The notes under the pieces: generated by a model | Seen by the model: only the letters and a program-made list of their open reading frames with translations | What the model was told of the DNA's origin: nothing | Database searches by the model: none | Assembly: GCA_015179025.1 (NCBI GenBank) | Contig: WHUX01000144.1 | Coordinates: forward strand, 62,001 to 126,000 | DNA from: Terfezia claveryi | Taxonomy: Eukaryota > Ascomycota > Pezizomycetes > Pezizales > Pezizaceae | Direction: 5' to 3' | Length of the DNA stretch: 64,000 bases | In this document: one piece after another, positions 21,453-32,289 of the stretch | Layout: the number at the start of each line of letters is the position of its first letter | Numbering within the stretch: position 1 is the first letter of the stretch | Translations under genes and position numbers: made by a program

Positions 21453-21852
21453 TGTCGAGCCACATTTTGGCATATGACTTTGTCAATATGCCACTCACGC
21501 ATATACTGACGTTGTGGCGATATGCCACGTAACTTCACGTAACTCCAGCACATACCTGCTTTCTCGCAATACTTACCTTGTAATAGCAATGCTATTCGCA
21601 TTATCTCTTCATGTATATAGAGCTCTTTTATTGCTTCTCTAGAAAGTTAGAGAGCTTGGAGGAATCTCATATACTCGAACATTTTTACTCGAACATCTCA
21701 TATATTCGTATACATATCTACGTGCTCACTTATACATTCGCACTGTCTTACAGACACACACACGCACATACATCAGGTGAAGTGTCCCTTTATTGGCCAT
21801 TCATCTGTCTATTCGCTGTTAGTGTTGCTATGCAAAACCTCTCATTCCAAGA
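21453..21852 (+). repeat. LTR remnant related to copia LTR at 26.6 kb
   Basis: This ~400-bp block aligns by eye with 26597-27091: tgtcgagccac start, 'cacgtaactccagcacatacctgctttc', a tatatagagct TATA region, 'ggtgaagtg' and a final 'gttagtgttgctatg...cattccaaga'. No internal region follows and no 5-bp duplication was found, so it is a decayed solo LTR. Confidence 0.6.
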
Positions 21853-22698
21853 TTCCTTACCACACGAAGCGAAACAAAACGGAACGGAACGATATAAAGT
21901 ACACTTCGTTCCTTGGCAACGAAGTTGCCAATGAAAAGAGCGGGAATGTCACACCTCAGGCATGAGACTTGGCACAACCACTAAAGTACTGGGAACGGTC
22001 CAATCCCCTACTGACAGCTGGGATCCCCGGGTTATCACCTGACTTCAATTACAAATCAACTAAGCGTCTTACAACTGTGGGTAGAAATGTCCCCCGCATA
22101 ACCACTTGGACTACCCTCCGCACTCACATAACACGGGTTTATTGACTACACAGCTAAGACTTTGAATCATGATAGTCCGAACATAGCTACCCCTCGCAGA
22201 GGGTCCGAACATAGTCTCGTGCTCCGAACATAGTCCTTATTCAGGCCTTTCAGGCTCAGATGAACGGGTTTCCCAGTAAATGAATAAGTGTGTTGAGCGC
22301 TACTTGATCAGACTCAAATAAACAAGTCCTCTGATAAATCAATACATGTGTTAAGCACTACTTGATCAGCTATACAGACCAGTACTCACTAACTTGCTAG
22401 CCATGTTCAGTGTGCTCATCACTATTAAACCAGTTGTGTATTGATTAGGATTTTCAAAAGTTACCCTGAACTCTCCAATACCATTCAATAGTATTGACTA
22501 CGTTATGCTAGGGGTGGTCAATTGTTATTTCAATTAAGCTAATTTTAATTATGAAGCGCCTTGGCAAAGTAAAACTAGATATTTCAATTGACCCCCCTAA
22601 AGTCAAGCTGTAATTAAATCTTCAGTTAAGCCTGCTTAGTAACACTTACTGTACAAGTAACCCTGAAATCAACTTCTTAGCATTCAAGTCAAGTCAAC

Positions 22699-23991
22699 AT
22701 GCCACGACCCATACAGCGGGGGGTTTTGCTAAACCACACTTCGGAGATTATAGAACGTCTTATACAGCTACTGAAGGAGCTTCCCAGTGATGACACGATA
22801 TTGGAGTTGTTGGTCGAAGTGTTGGGCATTCATACGAAGATATTGTCACGCCGGTATTTGGCTGCTCGAGGGAGTGCTGGAAGGTATGATGCAAAAGAGG
22901 TATCGATCCTAGAGAACTTGATTAAGAACTACCCAGAATCTGCATTCTTAAACCTATTCAGAATGCATCGAACATCCTTTTGGATGCTTGTGGATCTTAT
23001 AACCCCTGTCTGGCCTACAGAACTAGAGACAAAGAAAACTCGTCGTCCAATCTATCAGCAGATTGCTGTCGCTCTATATGTTCTTGGAAGTGTTAACAGA
23101 GGTGGGCTGGAGCGGTCCCGAATCGCATTGAACATATCTAAGGGAGCTGTGGGAACCTATGTGTGGCGTACGCTTGAAGTTCTCAGTAAGCTTTTACCTG
23201 AGTATGTCAAATGGCCATCAGTTGAAGAGCGTGCAAGGTCTGCAGAGCAGCGAAGTACGGAAGGAAGGGCGCAGGAGATTTTCCAGGACTGTGTGGGGTT
23301 TTTGGATGGATCAATCATAGTTCTCTGAGATAAGCCTCAGATAGATCCAGAGGCATACTTCTCCAGAAAAAAAGAGTATAGAATTAATCTTCAAGCAGTT
23401 TGTGATTGGAACCGACGCTTTATATATGTGAGTATGGGGCATACGGCAGCAACACATGACTCCACTGCTTTCAAAAATTCCAAGCTCTATAAAAACTGCA
23501 ATTCCTACTTCCGCAACCACGAATATCTACTTGCAGACAAAGCCTATAGCCTTGAAAGGCATGTGATTGTACCTTTCAAAGAGCCCTATGCATGAGAGCG
23601 GCCTAAGGCTGCCTTCAATTATCAACTCTCTATACTACGGGTTAAAATTGAGCATGTATTTGGAGTACTCAAAGGAAGGTTCCCGTCCCTACGGAGCTTG
23701 CCTATATGTATTGGCTTGGATCAGTAAGAAAGGCATGAGCGGGTTGCAATGTAGATATCAGCATGTGTGGTTCTTCATAATTGGCTACATGAAGTATTGA
23801 ATGAGTCTGAGGATAGCTGGTTGGAAGATAACTCGGATTCGTTATTATCTACACTACTTGAAGATAAACTTCTACAAAGACATCAGGGAGCGAATCAAGA
23901 CGCAAGAGCTAATGCAGAAGCAAGAGTTGGTAAAATTCGACGGGAAGAGTTGGTGAGGCAGGTTGCTGAGATTCTACCTGCAGTGGTTTGA
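22699..23991 (+). pseudogene. PIF/Harbinger DDE_4 transposase, four to five stops
   Basis: It starts at the ATG 22699 (MPRPIQRGVLLNHTSEIIER). The N-terminal half includes a helix-turn-helix-like part (YQQIAVALYVLG...ISKGAVGTYVWR, residues ~115-155). Catalytic blocks of the DDE_4 family are visible: CVGFLDGSII (first Asp), EYLLADKAYSL (second Asp) and RVKIEHVFGVLKGRFPSL (Glu). Stops at 23326 (TGA), 23594 (TGA), 23725 (TAA) and 23752 (TAG) all fit C-to-T or G-to-A change of Arg, Arg, Gln and Trp codons; there is no obvious frameshift. The final frame ends TGA 23989-23991, 13 bp from the end of the convergent Myb-like gene. In an intact element it would cut and join the TIRs. Confidence 0.87.
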
Positions 23992-24004
23992 GGATCTCTT
24001 CATG

Positions 24005-24530
24005 TTATTCGCTTGGGGTGTTGTTGGCGGTGTTGGCGGGGGTGTTGTTGGCGGGGGTGTTATTGGCGGGGGTGTTGTTGGCGGGGGTGTTGGGGTATTG
24101 GGGGGCGAAGGTGATGTTGGCGGGGGTGTTGGGGTATTGGGGGGCGAAGGTGATGTTGGCGGGGGTGTTGTTGGCGGGGGTGTTATTGGCGGGGGTGTTG
24201 TTGGCGGGGGTGTTGGGGTATTGGGGGGCGAGGGTGTTGTTGGCGGGGGTGTTGGGGTATTGGGGGGCGAAGGTGATATTGGCGGGGGTGTTGGGGTATT
24301 GGGGGGCGAAGGTAATGTTGGCGGGGGTGTTGTTGGCGGGGGTGTTATTGGTGGGGGTGTTGTTGGCAGGGGTGTTGGGGTATTGGGGGGCGAGGGTGTT
24401 GTTGGCGGGGGTGTTGGGGTATTGAAGTGCGAAGGTGATGTTGGCGGGGGTGTTGGGGTATTGGGGGGCGAAGGTGTTGTTGGCGGCGGTGTTGGGGTAT
24501 TGGGGGGCGGGGAGGAGTTGGTTCAGAGGT
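24005..24530. repeat. In-frame 15/39-bp minisatellite in Myb-like gene
   Basis: G/T-rich on plus: ggcgggggtgttgtt (15 bp) and a 39-bp unit containing ttggggtattggggggcgaa alternate in higher-order blocks. All units are multiples of three, so the encoded Pro/Asn/Thr repeat stays in frame. Confidence 0.9.
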
Positions 24531-25417
24531 TCATTGCGTCCTGTTATTATAGATATCATCTGCATGAAGAGCTGAAATTGCTGAGCCTGAGCATTCGCTT
24601 GTATCTTCACTATACGCTCCTGAGCTTCTAATTGCTTTTCAAACCTGTGTTCTTCTACTTCCTGCTGCCTCTCTTTAAATTCCAGGCACTGCTTTTGAAG
24701 CTCTCTTTCTAGCTGAATACACCTATCCTCTTTCTCAAGCTCAATAAGCCCACGGTCACCAATTATCTTCTGAAGCTCCTCCACTTTTGTTTTCTCTCGA
24801 ACTCGCCTTTTTGCTGGCGACTTCTCAGTGAATGTCATAGTACTAGTAGAAGCCACAGATGTCACTTTGGGAGGCGGAGTCTGCTCCCATTCGAAGTTAT
24901 CATCATCTGAGCTGATATCCTCCGCCTTTTCTTCCAGAGGTGCTGACTCCAAGATATTGATAGGTATGACATTTGGCCGAGATCACCAGATCTCATCCAA
25001 TCTCCAGAACAGTGGACATTTTGACTCTAAAAGTGCATTAAATATTAGGGTGTTATCTTCACTGCGAACTCCTTCACCTGATTGATCCTGTAGCTTTCAT
25101 GTATTTCTCCATGCATTCTTCATATTTTGGGCCTTTTCCCCAATGCGCTTCACCGTGATATCTTTATTGTCTCCAAAAACCTGCTCTTTTACATCCTTAT
25201 ACCATGCAGATTGTTTGCCACGCAGACTTTGCTGGTTCTCTTCCATCCAACAAACTATTCGCTCTACATCTTCTTTGACCCAGTTTCGAATGCGAGTAGT
25301 TTTCTGCCTTTCGGAGGTCATTGCGCAATATTGGGTGATGTCGAGATGGAAGGGTGTCGTGATATTAAGATATCGAGGGGTGGGTGGTGTTGTGATGTTG
25401 AGGGTGGGTGGTGTCAC
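24005..25417 (-). pseudogene. Harbinger accessory Myb/SANT-like protein, two stops
   Basis: Reading from about 25417 the N-terminal part has TRIRNWVKEDVERIVCWMEE and NMKNAWRN, a Myb/SANT-like fold whose conserved Trp/hydrophobic residues suit the Harbinger DNA-binding partner. TGA codons at about 25095 and 24990 (CGA expected) interrupt the frame. The middle is acidic then strongly helical (residues rich in E/Q/K/R, EELQKIIGDRG...QKQCLEFKERQQ), probably coiled-coil. The C-terminal ~170 aa are a tandem repeat of APQYPNTPANITF and TPANN units. In related elements this protein helps bring the transposase to the nucleus and the TIRs. It is non-functional here unless the stops are bypassed. Confidence 0.75.
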
Positions 25418-26232
25418 GTTGAGGGGTGTTGCGATAATGTTGACTTTGTTGACTAGAGCGAGCTAATTTAATTTCAATTATCTCGTTAAGGGACTCTAGA
25501 GTCCCTTAACCAATTAAGAGTTCAATTAAATTACCATTAAGGCTCTGGCCAATGAGCAGTGAGGCCAAGCAGCTAAGGCACTTGCCAAGGCACTTCATAA
25601 TTGAGATTAGCTTAATTGAAATAATAATTGACCACCCCTGCTATATCAAAATTCTAAATACTCTAATCATGGTTAGTAGTGTTGAATAGTTTAAATACTG
25701 ATTAGCTACTATAAATGGCAAAGATAAAACAGCGCAAGCCTGATGGGGATGGAGAGTACTCGTGTTATTAAAGCTCAGATGTTATGCTGCAATTTGATTG
25801 ATTGGAGGCCTACTAATAAACTCCACTTCCTATATATATATAAGATGATCAGTTGGTACTCGCCAGACTAATCATTAGTCTAGTTAGTAATCAGTGTTGC
25901 AAAAATTACTGTATTAGGAAATTGTTACCTGTACCTTTATATGAACATTCCAATATGTACAGACTTTATCCTTCATAATATATATATCATGATATTATTA
26001 TAGGAATGCATACATTCGCCACTAGTATATAGTAGAAGTTTATATATTTGAAGCTGATAGTTATTGTATAGAATTCACCTATCAGGCCCATCATATATAT
26101 TCGGAACCTATGTACTTGTGGCCTATATATACTATAGGAATCCAAGCTGAGCCAGAGCCTGGAATATATACATAAGCCAAGTCTGATGAGGACTAAATAA
26201 TCAAATTATAATAATAGAACCCAATTATATGG

Positions 26233-26596
26233 ATATAATTTTCCCTCTATACCCGAGCAGGATTGTATGACCTGGAGCAGGACTAGAGCAGAAGTGGATG
26301 AGCCGGAGCAAGATTGTATGACCTTGAGCAGGATTTTATGAGCCAGAGAAAGGTTTTATAGCTCTAAAAGGTCTGCTCCGGGCATTATGGAGCTGGGCGG
26401 AGCAAAGCAAAGGTATGGGCTAAACAAAGTGCTGTTGTTCTGTATCAGTATCTGCTCCTTTATCATAGAAAAAAAAAAAAAAAAAATGAAATGCAGCTCA
26501 TAACAACGCTAGTACCTCCGAAACAGGCTATGCACACGCTAACATCTCCGGGAATCTTGGCACCGGAAATGATTTCGGAGATGATTTCGGAGGTGT
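26233..26596. other. Non-coding, repeat words related to 6.9-7.1 kb and 10.5 kb
   Basis: 'gagcaggattgtatgacc' type units recur three or four times between 26260 and 26360. An A19 run lies at about 26467-26485. 26537-26590 repeats the 10475-10530 segment (ctccgggaatcttggcaccg, gatttcgga twice). Confidence 0.5.
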
Positions 26597-27091
26597 ACAT
26601 GTCGACCACTCATGTCATTGCGGCCACCAGGTCATACAATGACATTCATTAACATATGTCATGTCGGCGACTCATGTCATTGCAGCCACTCAGGTCATAC
26701 AATGACATTCATTAACATATGTCATGTCGACCACTCATGTCATTGCGGCCACCAGGTCATACAATGACATTCATTAACATATGTCATGTCGGCGACTCAT
26801 GTCATTGCAGCCACTCAGGTCATACAATGACATTCATTAACATATGTCATGTCGGCCACTCACACTCACGTATCTCCAGCATTTCCTGCTTTCCAGCAAT
26901 ACTTAGTCTTTAGCATTATCCCTTAGTGTATATAGAGCTGGCCTGATTGCCTCTTGTTTAGAGGTAATAAGCAACTCATAACGTTCTCATACAACTCATA
27001 CGTTCTCATACTGGTGAAGTGACTTTTCGTTGATCATTAGCTATCTTATCTGCTCGCTAGTGTTGCTGCCTCCTGCAAGGTCATTCCAACA
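26597..27091 (+). repeat. 5' LTR of Ty1/copia element, with internal tandem repeats
   Basis: The LTR ends ...cattccaaca at 27091 and is followed by ggttatgacccc, a primer-site-like sequence. The left third is a tandem array: a 125-bp two-part unit (gtcgaccactcatgtcattg and gtcggcgactcatgtcattg versions) present twice. A tatatagagc TATA-like word lies near 26930. The start is approximate, and no 3' LTR was found. Confidence 0.6.
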
Positions 27092-27172
27092 GGTTATGAC
27101 CCCCGGTGCACGCGCAAGATAGTATTCACCACAACTCCTCTATACGAGAACTCCATAACGAACTTCTTCAAC

Positions 27173-28063
27173 ATGGAAGAAACATCACCTGCAATGACTG
27201 TTGCTAGCAGCTCTCAAAATCAAGTTGCACCCGCAACGACTCCTGCAACCACGACTCCTGCAACCACAACTCCTGCAACCACAATCTCTCTACCTCCTAT
27301 CATGTCTCCCTTTCCTAGGTCCTTTGCTCTCTCAAAAGACTTTCGCTCTGAAGTTAAGCTCAATGGCATTGAGCCACTCGAGGGGTTTAAGAACTATGAG
27401 AACTGGGCATCTCAGATGACCATGGTCTTTTATACCATAAATGTATTGGATATCGTTGTTGACGGTGTTCATCCCGATCCCAATGCATCTTCAGCTGAAC
27501 AGGAGGGGTTCTTGTCTCTTTCAAAGCAGGCAATGCTAATCCTTATTTGAGTTATTAGCAACCCTCTTCTGAATAAGGTGTCTAAATACAGATCACCTCA
27601 TGATATTTGGAAGTACTTAAGAGAGACTTGTTTTAAAGACACTGCTTTTTCATTTGTCCACCAAGTTGCTTGCCTCGGTGTTCTTTTCTCTGGGAAACTT
27701 GAAAAAGGCAAGCCTATATCAGAATTTTTAGATAAATTCGATAGTCAATGGAACAGGGTCTATCAAATGGCAACTGGTCCTGATGAGTATAGGCAAATGC
27801 TCAGAAAGTTCCTAAAAGCAGACAAGGCAAAGCGGGATTTTTTATTGGCAGCTTTAAGCCATGAGTATCCCAATCCGGTGGATAATTTGACTACCAAAGC
27901 AAATCTGACCTATACAGAAGTCAGACATCATTTTCTAGGACTCGCGTCCAATAATCAATTGGATCTCCTGCACTTACTGCAAGAAACATGGAGGAAACTC
28001 CAACGGCCATACCTGGCAAGAATGCCGAAAACTCAAGCGAGATCAAGCTCGCAAGCAGGATAA
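27173..28063 (+). pseudogene. Copia gag (UBN2-type), one stop, one frameshift
   Basis: MEETSPAMTVASSS opens a Thr/Pro-rich leader, then the copia gag fold: KLNGIEPLEGFKNYENWASQ, a TGA at 27548-27550, HDIWKYLRETCF, ISEFLDKFDSQWNRV and FLLAALSHEYPNPVDNL. A frameshift near 27900-27968 moves the zinc knuckle (CTYCKKHGGNSNGHTWQEC, CX2CX9HX4C, starting at 27969) into the next frame, where pol continues. In an intact element Gag forms the virus-like particle and packages element RNA. Confidence 0.83.
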
Positions 28064-29560
28064 GGCGAACAAGGATAATGCTGGTAATAATAATCTTAAT
28101 AACCAGCAACCCTCTAAGCAATCTGGATCTAACCAAGGTCTTATTGCAACCGATCTCGTTACTGATGCAATGGACGTTGACCTTGCTGTTGACCTTGCTC
28201 ATGTCAGTACAAATTCATACTCCTAGAAGCTTGATACATGTGCAACAGCTCATATGACCACTAATATAGGAAGATTTGAGCACTTACAGCAGAGTACTGG
28301 AACTGTGAATATCGGAGGGGATAACACTCTCTCTGTGGAAGGAATTGGTTCAGTCTTACTGAACTGCCTTCTTCCAAATAATGTTCGCAGAGTCGTTCGT
28401 CTTACTGCTGTGCTTTATGTTCCTTTACTAGGTCATTCGCTTGTTTCATGGAATGTATTAAGGAATAAGGGTTTTATGATGAAAGCGCATGGCAATAAGA
28501 TCATTGTGTTACATTCCGCTCGTTCTGCCAATTCTGTGTTTTCAGGCAATTCTATGTCTTCCGACAATTCTACTGTCATTTCTGAGGAAATCGAGCAACC
28601 TGTATTTATGGCCGAATTCAAAGGCAATCTCCCCTTCATTATCGAACATACAAACAGCTCATTGCTTGCCTCTAATCAGGCAATACCCTCTAATCAGGCA
28701 TGCGAAATAACCTCTAAAAGAGCCCTCGAAATCGAAACTGCAACGGAAACCACCAAACTAGCCAAAAAGCCCAAAACGCAGGCAATACATTCTTATGATT
28801 TTTGGCATAGATCTCTAGCTCATACGAGCAAAATGACTCATAAGGCATATATGGACGGATCTTTCCTTACCCCTATGCCTGCTGAATTCTTCTGCAGATC
28901 TTGTATTATGGCTAAATCTGTGAATGCAGTGCCACAGAGCCTTACTCAAGGCCGATCCACTCGCCCTTATGAGCTGATATACAGCGATCTGAGTGGAAAG
29001 CAATCCATACCTTCTTACGGGAACTCACAATACTATATAACGTTCATTGATGATTTTACCAGAATGGGGTGGATTCTCTTCTTAAAGAACTAATCTCCGG
29101 ATGCTCAACAGATCATTCAGGAATATATTACCCTCATGGAAAGACAGTATAATACCACTGTCTTAAGCATGATTACTGACAACGGTGGAGAGTATATAGA
29201 AGCTGACAAATATCTAGGATCCAAGGGGATTCAGCATATCTATACACCTCCATATTCCCATCAGTCGAATGGGGTCCCAGAACGTTATAATAGGACAATA
29301 CAGACAATGGTCCGCAACATGCTAATTGACGGTATTTCTACAGAAACTGGCAGCTCTGCAGACCCGCGTCTTTGGGCAGAAGCATGCCTTACCGCCGTCT
29401 ATATCCGCAATCGCTTACCTCATTCTCAGCTTCCTCAGAGAAAGACCCCCTTTGAGATGCTGCATAATGTACAACCTTCTATTGCTCATCTGAACCCTTT
29501 TGGCAGCATCAGCTACATCCACATACCTGTAGAACGCAGGCCTCCTAGAAGCAAGCTGCT
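27969..29560 (+). pseudogene. Copia zinc knuckle, protease and integrase, broken
   Basis: After the knuckle the frame carries a TAG before KLDTCATAHMTT, the protease active-site region; it reads DTC where DSG or DTG is usual. 28254-29093 contains the GAG-pre-integrase zinc motif (HRSLAHTS...CRSCIMAKS) and the integrase core start IYSDLSGKQSIPSYGNSQYY. After a TAA at 29091-29093, 29136 onward gives MITDNGGEYIEA (second Asp) and NGVPERYNRTIQTM (Glu), so the D-D-E triad is present. Integrase ends in SYIHIPVERRPPRSKL just before a 24-bp tandem array. Confidence 0.88.
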
Positions 29561-29990
29561 AATCCAGCAGAGCGAATACCAGCTAATCCAGCCGAGCGAG
29601 TACCAGCTCAAATACCAGCTAATCCAGCTGAGCGAATACCAGCTAATCCAGCTGAGCGAATACCAGCTAATCCAGCTGAGCGAATACCAGCTAATCCAGC
29701 TGAGCGAGTACCAGCTAATTCAGCTGAGCGAATACCAGCTAATTCAGCTGAGCGAATACCAGCTAATCCAACTGAGCGAGTACCAGCTAATTCAGCTGAG
29801 CGAATACCAGCTAATTCAGCTGAGCGAATACCAGCTAATCCAGCTGAGCGAATACCAGCTAATCCAACTGAGCGAGTACCAGCTAATTCAGCTGAGCGAA
29901 TACCAGCTAATTCAGCTGAGCGAATACCAGCTAAAGTGAATACCAGCTAATCCTCAGCTGAATTAGCTGGTATTCGCTCAGCTAATCCAT
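29560..29990. repeat. 24-bp in-frame tandem array with terminal inverted unit
   Basis: About 15 copies of gagcgaataccagctaatcc+agct encode the eight-residue repeat LIQLSEYQ in frame with integrase. Variants (gagtacc, attcag, ccaact) are phased in a three-unit pattern. The last part (about 29950-29990) contains one unit in inverse orientation, giving a hairpin. The array separates integrase from RT and shifts the frame. Confidence 0.92.
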
Positions 29991-30007
29991 CCACCGATTC
30001 GCATATA

Positions 30008-30735
30008 TTGCTTGCAACCGCTCTTGCGGTTAATGAGACTGAACCGAGGACGTTCAAGCAAGCAACCGAGTGCGCAGACTCTCCAAGATGGTATAAGGCC
30101 ATGCAGGAAGAGCTTGAAACTCTGGCGGATCAGTTTGTTTGGACGGTTGTGCTCCTACCTTGTCCAAAGCACAATATCGTAGGCTGCAAATGGGTCTACA
30201 AGATTAAGAAGGATTCGGCAGGCAATATAAGCCGCTACAAGGCAAGGCTTGTTGCTCAAGGGTTTTCTCAGCAACCGGGGACAGATTTTGACGAGATTTT
30301 CTCTCCTGTTGTGAGGTACGATTCATTAAGATTACTGATTGCCCTATCAGTCTCTCTTAGCTGGCCCCAGCCAGATCAACTGGACATTAAGGGGGCTTTT
30401 CTACATGGTTCTCTACACGAGGAAATCTATATGAAGCTTCCACCTGGATACGAACAACCAGGGCAATGTGTTCGCCTTCACAGGTCCATATACGGCCTTA
30501 AGCAGTCACCAAGACAATGGTATCAGAGGTTGACCGGCTTCCTTTTACCACTTGGATACGTGACAGCCAACTTTGACCCATGTGTACTAATACATGTGGA
30601 ATTACAAGTGATTATCGCCATATATGTGGACGATATCTCTCTTGCGGGTCCCAACAGCTTAGAAAGGGACAAATTGAAGAATTCGCTTAAGAAGGAATTT
30701 AATCTCAGCGAACTAATCTTACACTCCACAGCTAC
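30008..30735 (+). pseudogene. Copia reverse transcriptase, truncated before RNase H
   Basis: This frame starts in the linker (TEPRTFKQATECADSPRWYKAM), then shows copia RT blocks: KWVYKIKKDSAGNISRYKAR, GTDFDEIFSPVV, QLDIKGAFLHGSL (catalytic Asp), YMKLPPGYEQPG, RSIYGLKQSPRQW and IIAIYVDDISLAG (YVDD). The homology ends at KKEFNLSEL and is replaced by a simple-sequence array encoding low-complexity S/T/P/A. RNase H and the 3' LTR are missing. The RT palm itself looks uninterrupted. Confidence 0.87.
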
Positions 30736-30739
30736 CTAT

Positions 30740-31640
30740 CACCTACATCCACCTCCGCTGCAATACCCATCTCCGGTGCTTATCACCTCCAGCGCCGCCT
30801 CCGCCTCCGCTGATGCCACCCCCGCCTCCGCTGCTACCACTTCCGCTGCTGTCTCCTCCACTACTGTCACCTCTGCTGATATCCGCTCTGTCTCCGCTGC
30901 TATTACCTCCACTACGATCACCTCCGCTGGTATAGTATCACCTCCATCTCCGGCTCCGCTACTGTCACCTCCACTGCTATCACCTCTCCTGATACAGTAT
31001 CACCTCCGCTGATGCACCTGTAGCTATCATTTCCGATCACCTTCGCTACTATCACCTCTCCTGATATCACCTCCGCCTCGGCTGATGCTGTCACCCCCTC
31101 TGCTGTCACCCTTGTTGCGAATAGACCGTAAACTGATGAATAGCTGGAGAATCGAGCGCTGCTATGCCAGGCCTCCCAATCGTGCGGATTAAGCGCATGG
31201 AATAACAAACGTGTGAAACTCAGCCAACAGAATCTACGTCAATGCTCAGCCTGAAGGAATCACTCAAGAGCCGAGAAAACTAATTGTACTGCTAGCTGTC
31301 GATACCTCCAAAACGTGACCCTATCCGTATCCCTCTCCGAAGGGGTAGATTGCCCTTCTTCGGTTCTCATACAAAAATACCATAAGACACCTTTTAACAA
31401 AGCGCAACTCATCATAGATCTCTTGTGGTTACCCTAGACACCTTGCTAGTGCTAGCGCTCCCACAACAGCAGTGAAGGTGGAGGTGGTAGTAGTGGGGTG
31501 AGGTGGGGGGCGGAAGTGATAGCAGCGGAGGGGAGGTGACAGCAGCGAAGGCGGACACAGAGGTAATAGTATGGGAGGTGGAAGTGATAGAAGCGGAGGT
31601 GACAGCAGCGGAGGTGACAGTGTAAGATTATGAGGTTATG
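30740..31640. repeat. Inverted 'cacctccgctg' minisatellite pair
   Basis: 30740-31120 is a run of cacctccgctg/gctgctatcacctcc variants on plus; 31460-31625 is the same motif in inverse orientation (gcggaggtgacagcagcgg). A last copy occurs near 31885. The 340-bp spacer has no supported gene. The array abuts the truncated copia RT. Confidence 0.85.
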
Positions 31641-32200
31641 CAGCGAAGGAATCTTGAAGAGAATTGCGTGTGTATATTCAAATAGCAGAGTGATCTTAGG
31701 TATCGCTATAGACTTATTGCTATAGTCCTATTACTCTGTCCCTTTAAGAAAATATGCAGTTTTCATCTGCTTATATAGACCGCCCTTATCCATCGCTTTC
31801 CTGCCTGGGAATCCTTGCTAATCCTTGTCCACCATCACTTTCCTGCTCAGGCTTAGGGCGACCGGCGAGAGTATTTCCCACAGACAGCGGCGGAGGTGGC
31901 AGTACCAGACAGAGTTCAGACCTGCCAGATTTGTAAATTAGCCGGCCTTCTTGATTCACTTGTTCGCCGGTTTCACTTTGAGACGCTGCGCTGGAATAGT
32001 AGGTGTCAGGAAAAAGTGAATGCACACAGTTTTGCAGGTCTACAGCTGCGAAGGATGGAAAGCAAGAGTAGAGATGATGGGCTGCTATTACAGATTGGTG
32101 AGGATGAGATTCAGTCAGAAGCTTCTACAGTCGAATAAATCTAGTCCGGAGACACTACTGTACACACACGGATCTAGCAAGACTTATCCTATCCTCTTTC
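31641..32200. other. No supported gene
   Basis: No domain is recognisable. There is a tatatag word near 31771 and modest frames with no conserved features. It forms the 3' side of the 710-aa minus-strand gene. Confidence 0.4.
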
Positions 32201-32207
32201 TTTTATT
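32201..32207 (-). terminator. Poly(A) signal candidate for the 710-aa gene
   Basis: Minus-strand aataaaa lies about 85 bp downstream of the stop codon, with a T/A-rich region around it. Confidence 0.4.
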
Positions 32208-32289
32208 ATTCTTTACATTGTAAAATGAACAATCCAACACGAGAGATTTCAGAATTCCACAAAATTTACTTGTAACTCTCTGTCTCTGC

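Larger units (their letters stand above)
22510..25639. mobile_element. PIF/Harbinger transposon with two convergent genes
   Basis: Terminal inverted repeats begin aggggtggtcaatt and run about 57 bp with few mismatches at both ends. The 3-bp duplication gct flanks the element (22507-22509, 25640-25642), as expected for PIF/Harbinger insertions, which duplicate 3 bp. It encodes a DDE_4-type transposase on plus and a Myb/SANT-like protein on minus, the classical two-gene arrangement. Both are broken by transition-type stops. It inserted into foldback copy 2, so it is younger than that element. Confidence 0.9.
21953..26232. mobile_element. Foldback element copy 2, split by Harbinger, right arm missing
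   Basis: 21953-22509 matches the left arm of the 3406-5405 element and 25640-26232 continues with its central region, with the Harbinger element between. Similarity stops at about 'caattatatgga' (equivalent to 4620), so the right arm and the tRNA-like module are absent. The copy lacks the 3556-3648 hairpin, showing the empty-site state. Confidence 0.85.

Noticed and set aside
23963..24631. 222-codon Gly/Val plus-strand frame
   Set aside because: Complement of the Myb-like gene's in-frame repeat; no independent coding support.
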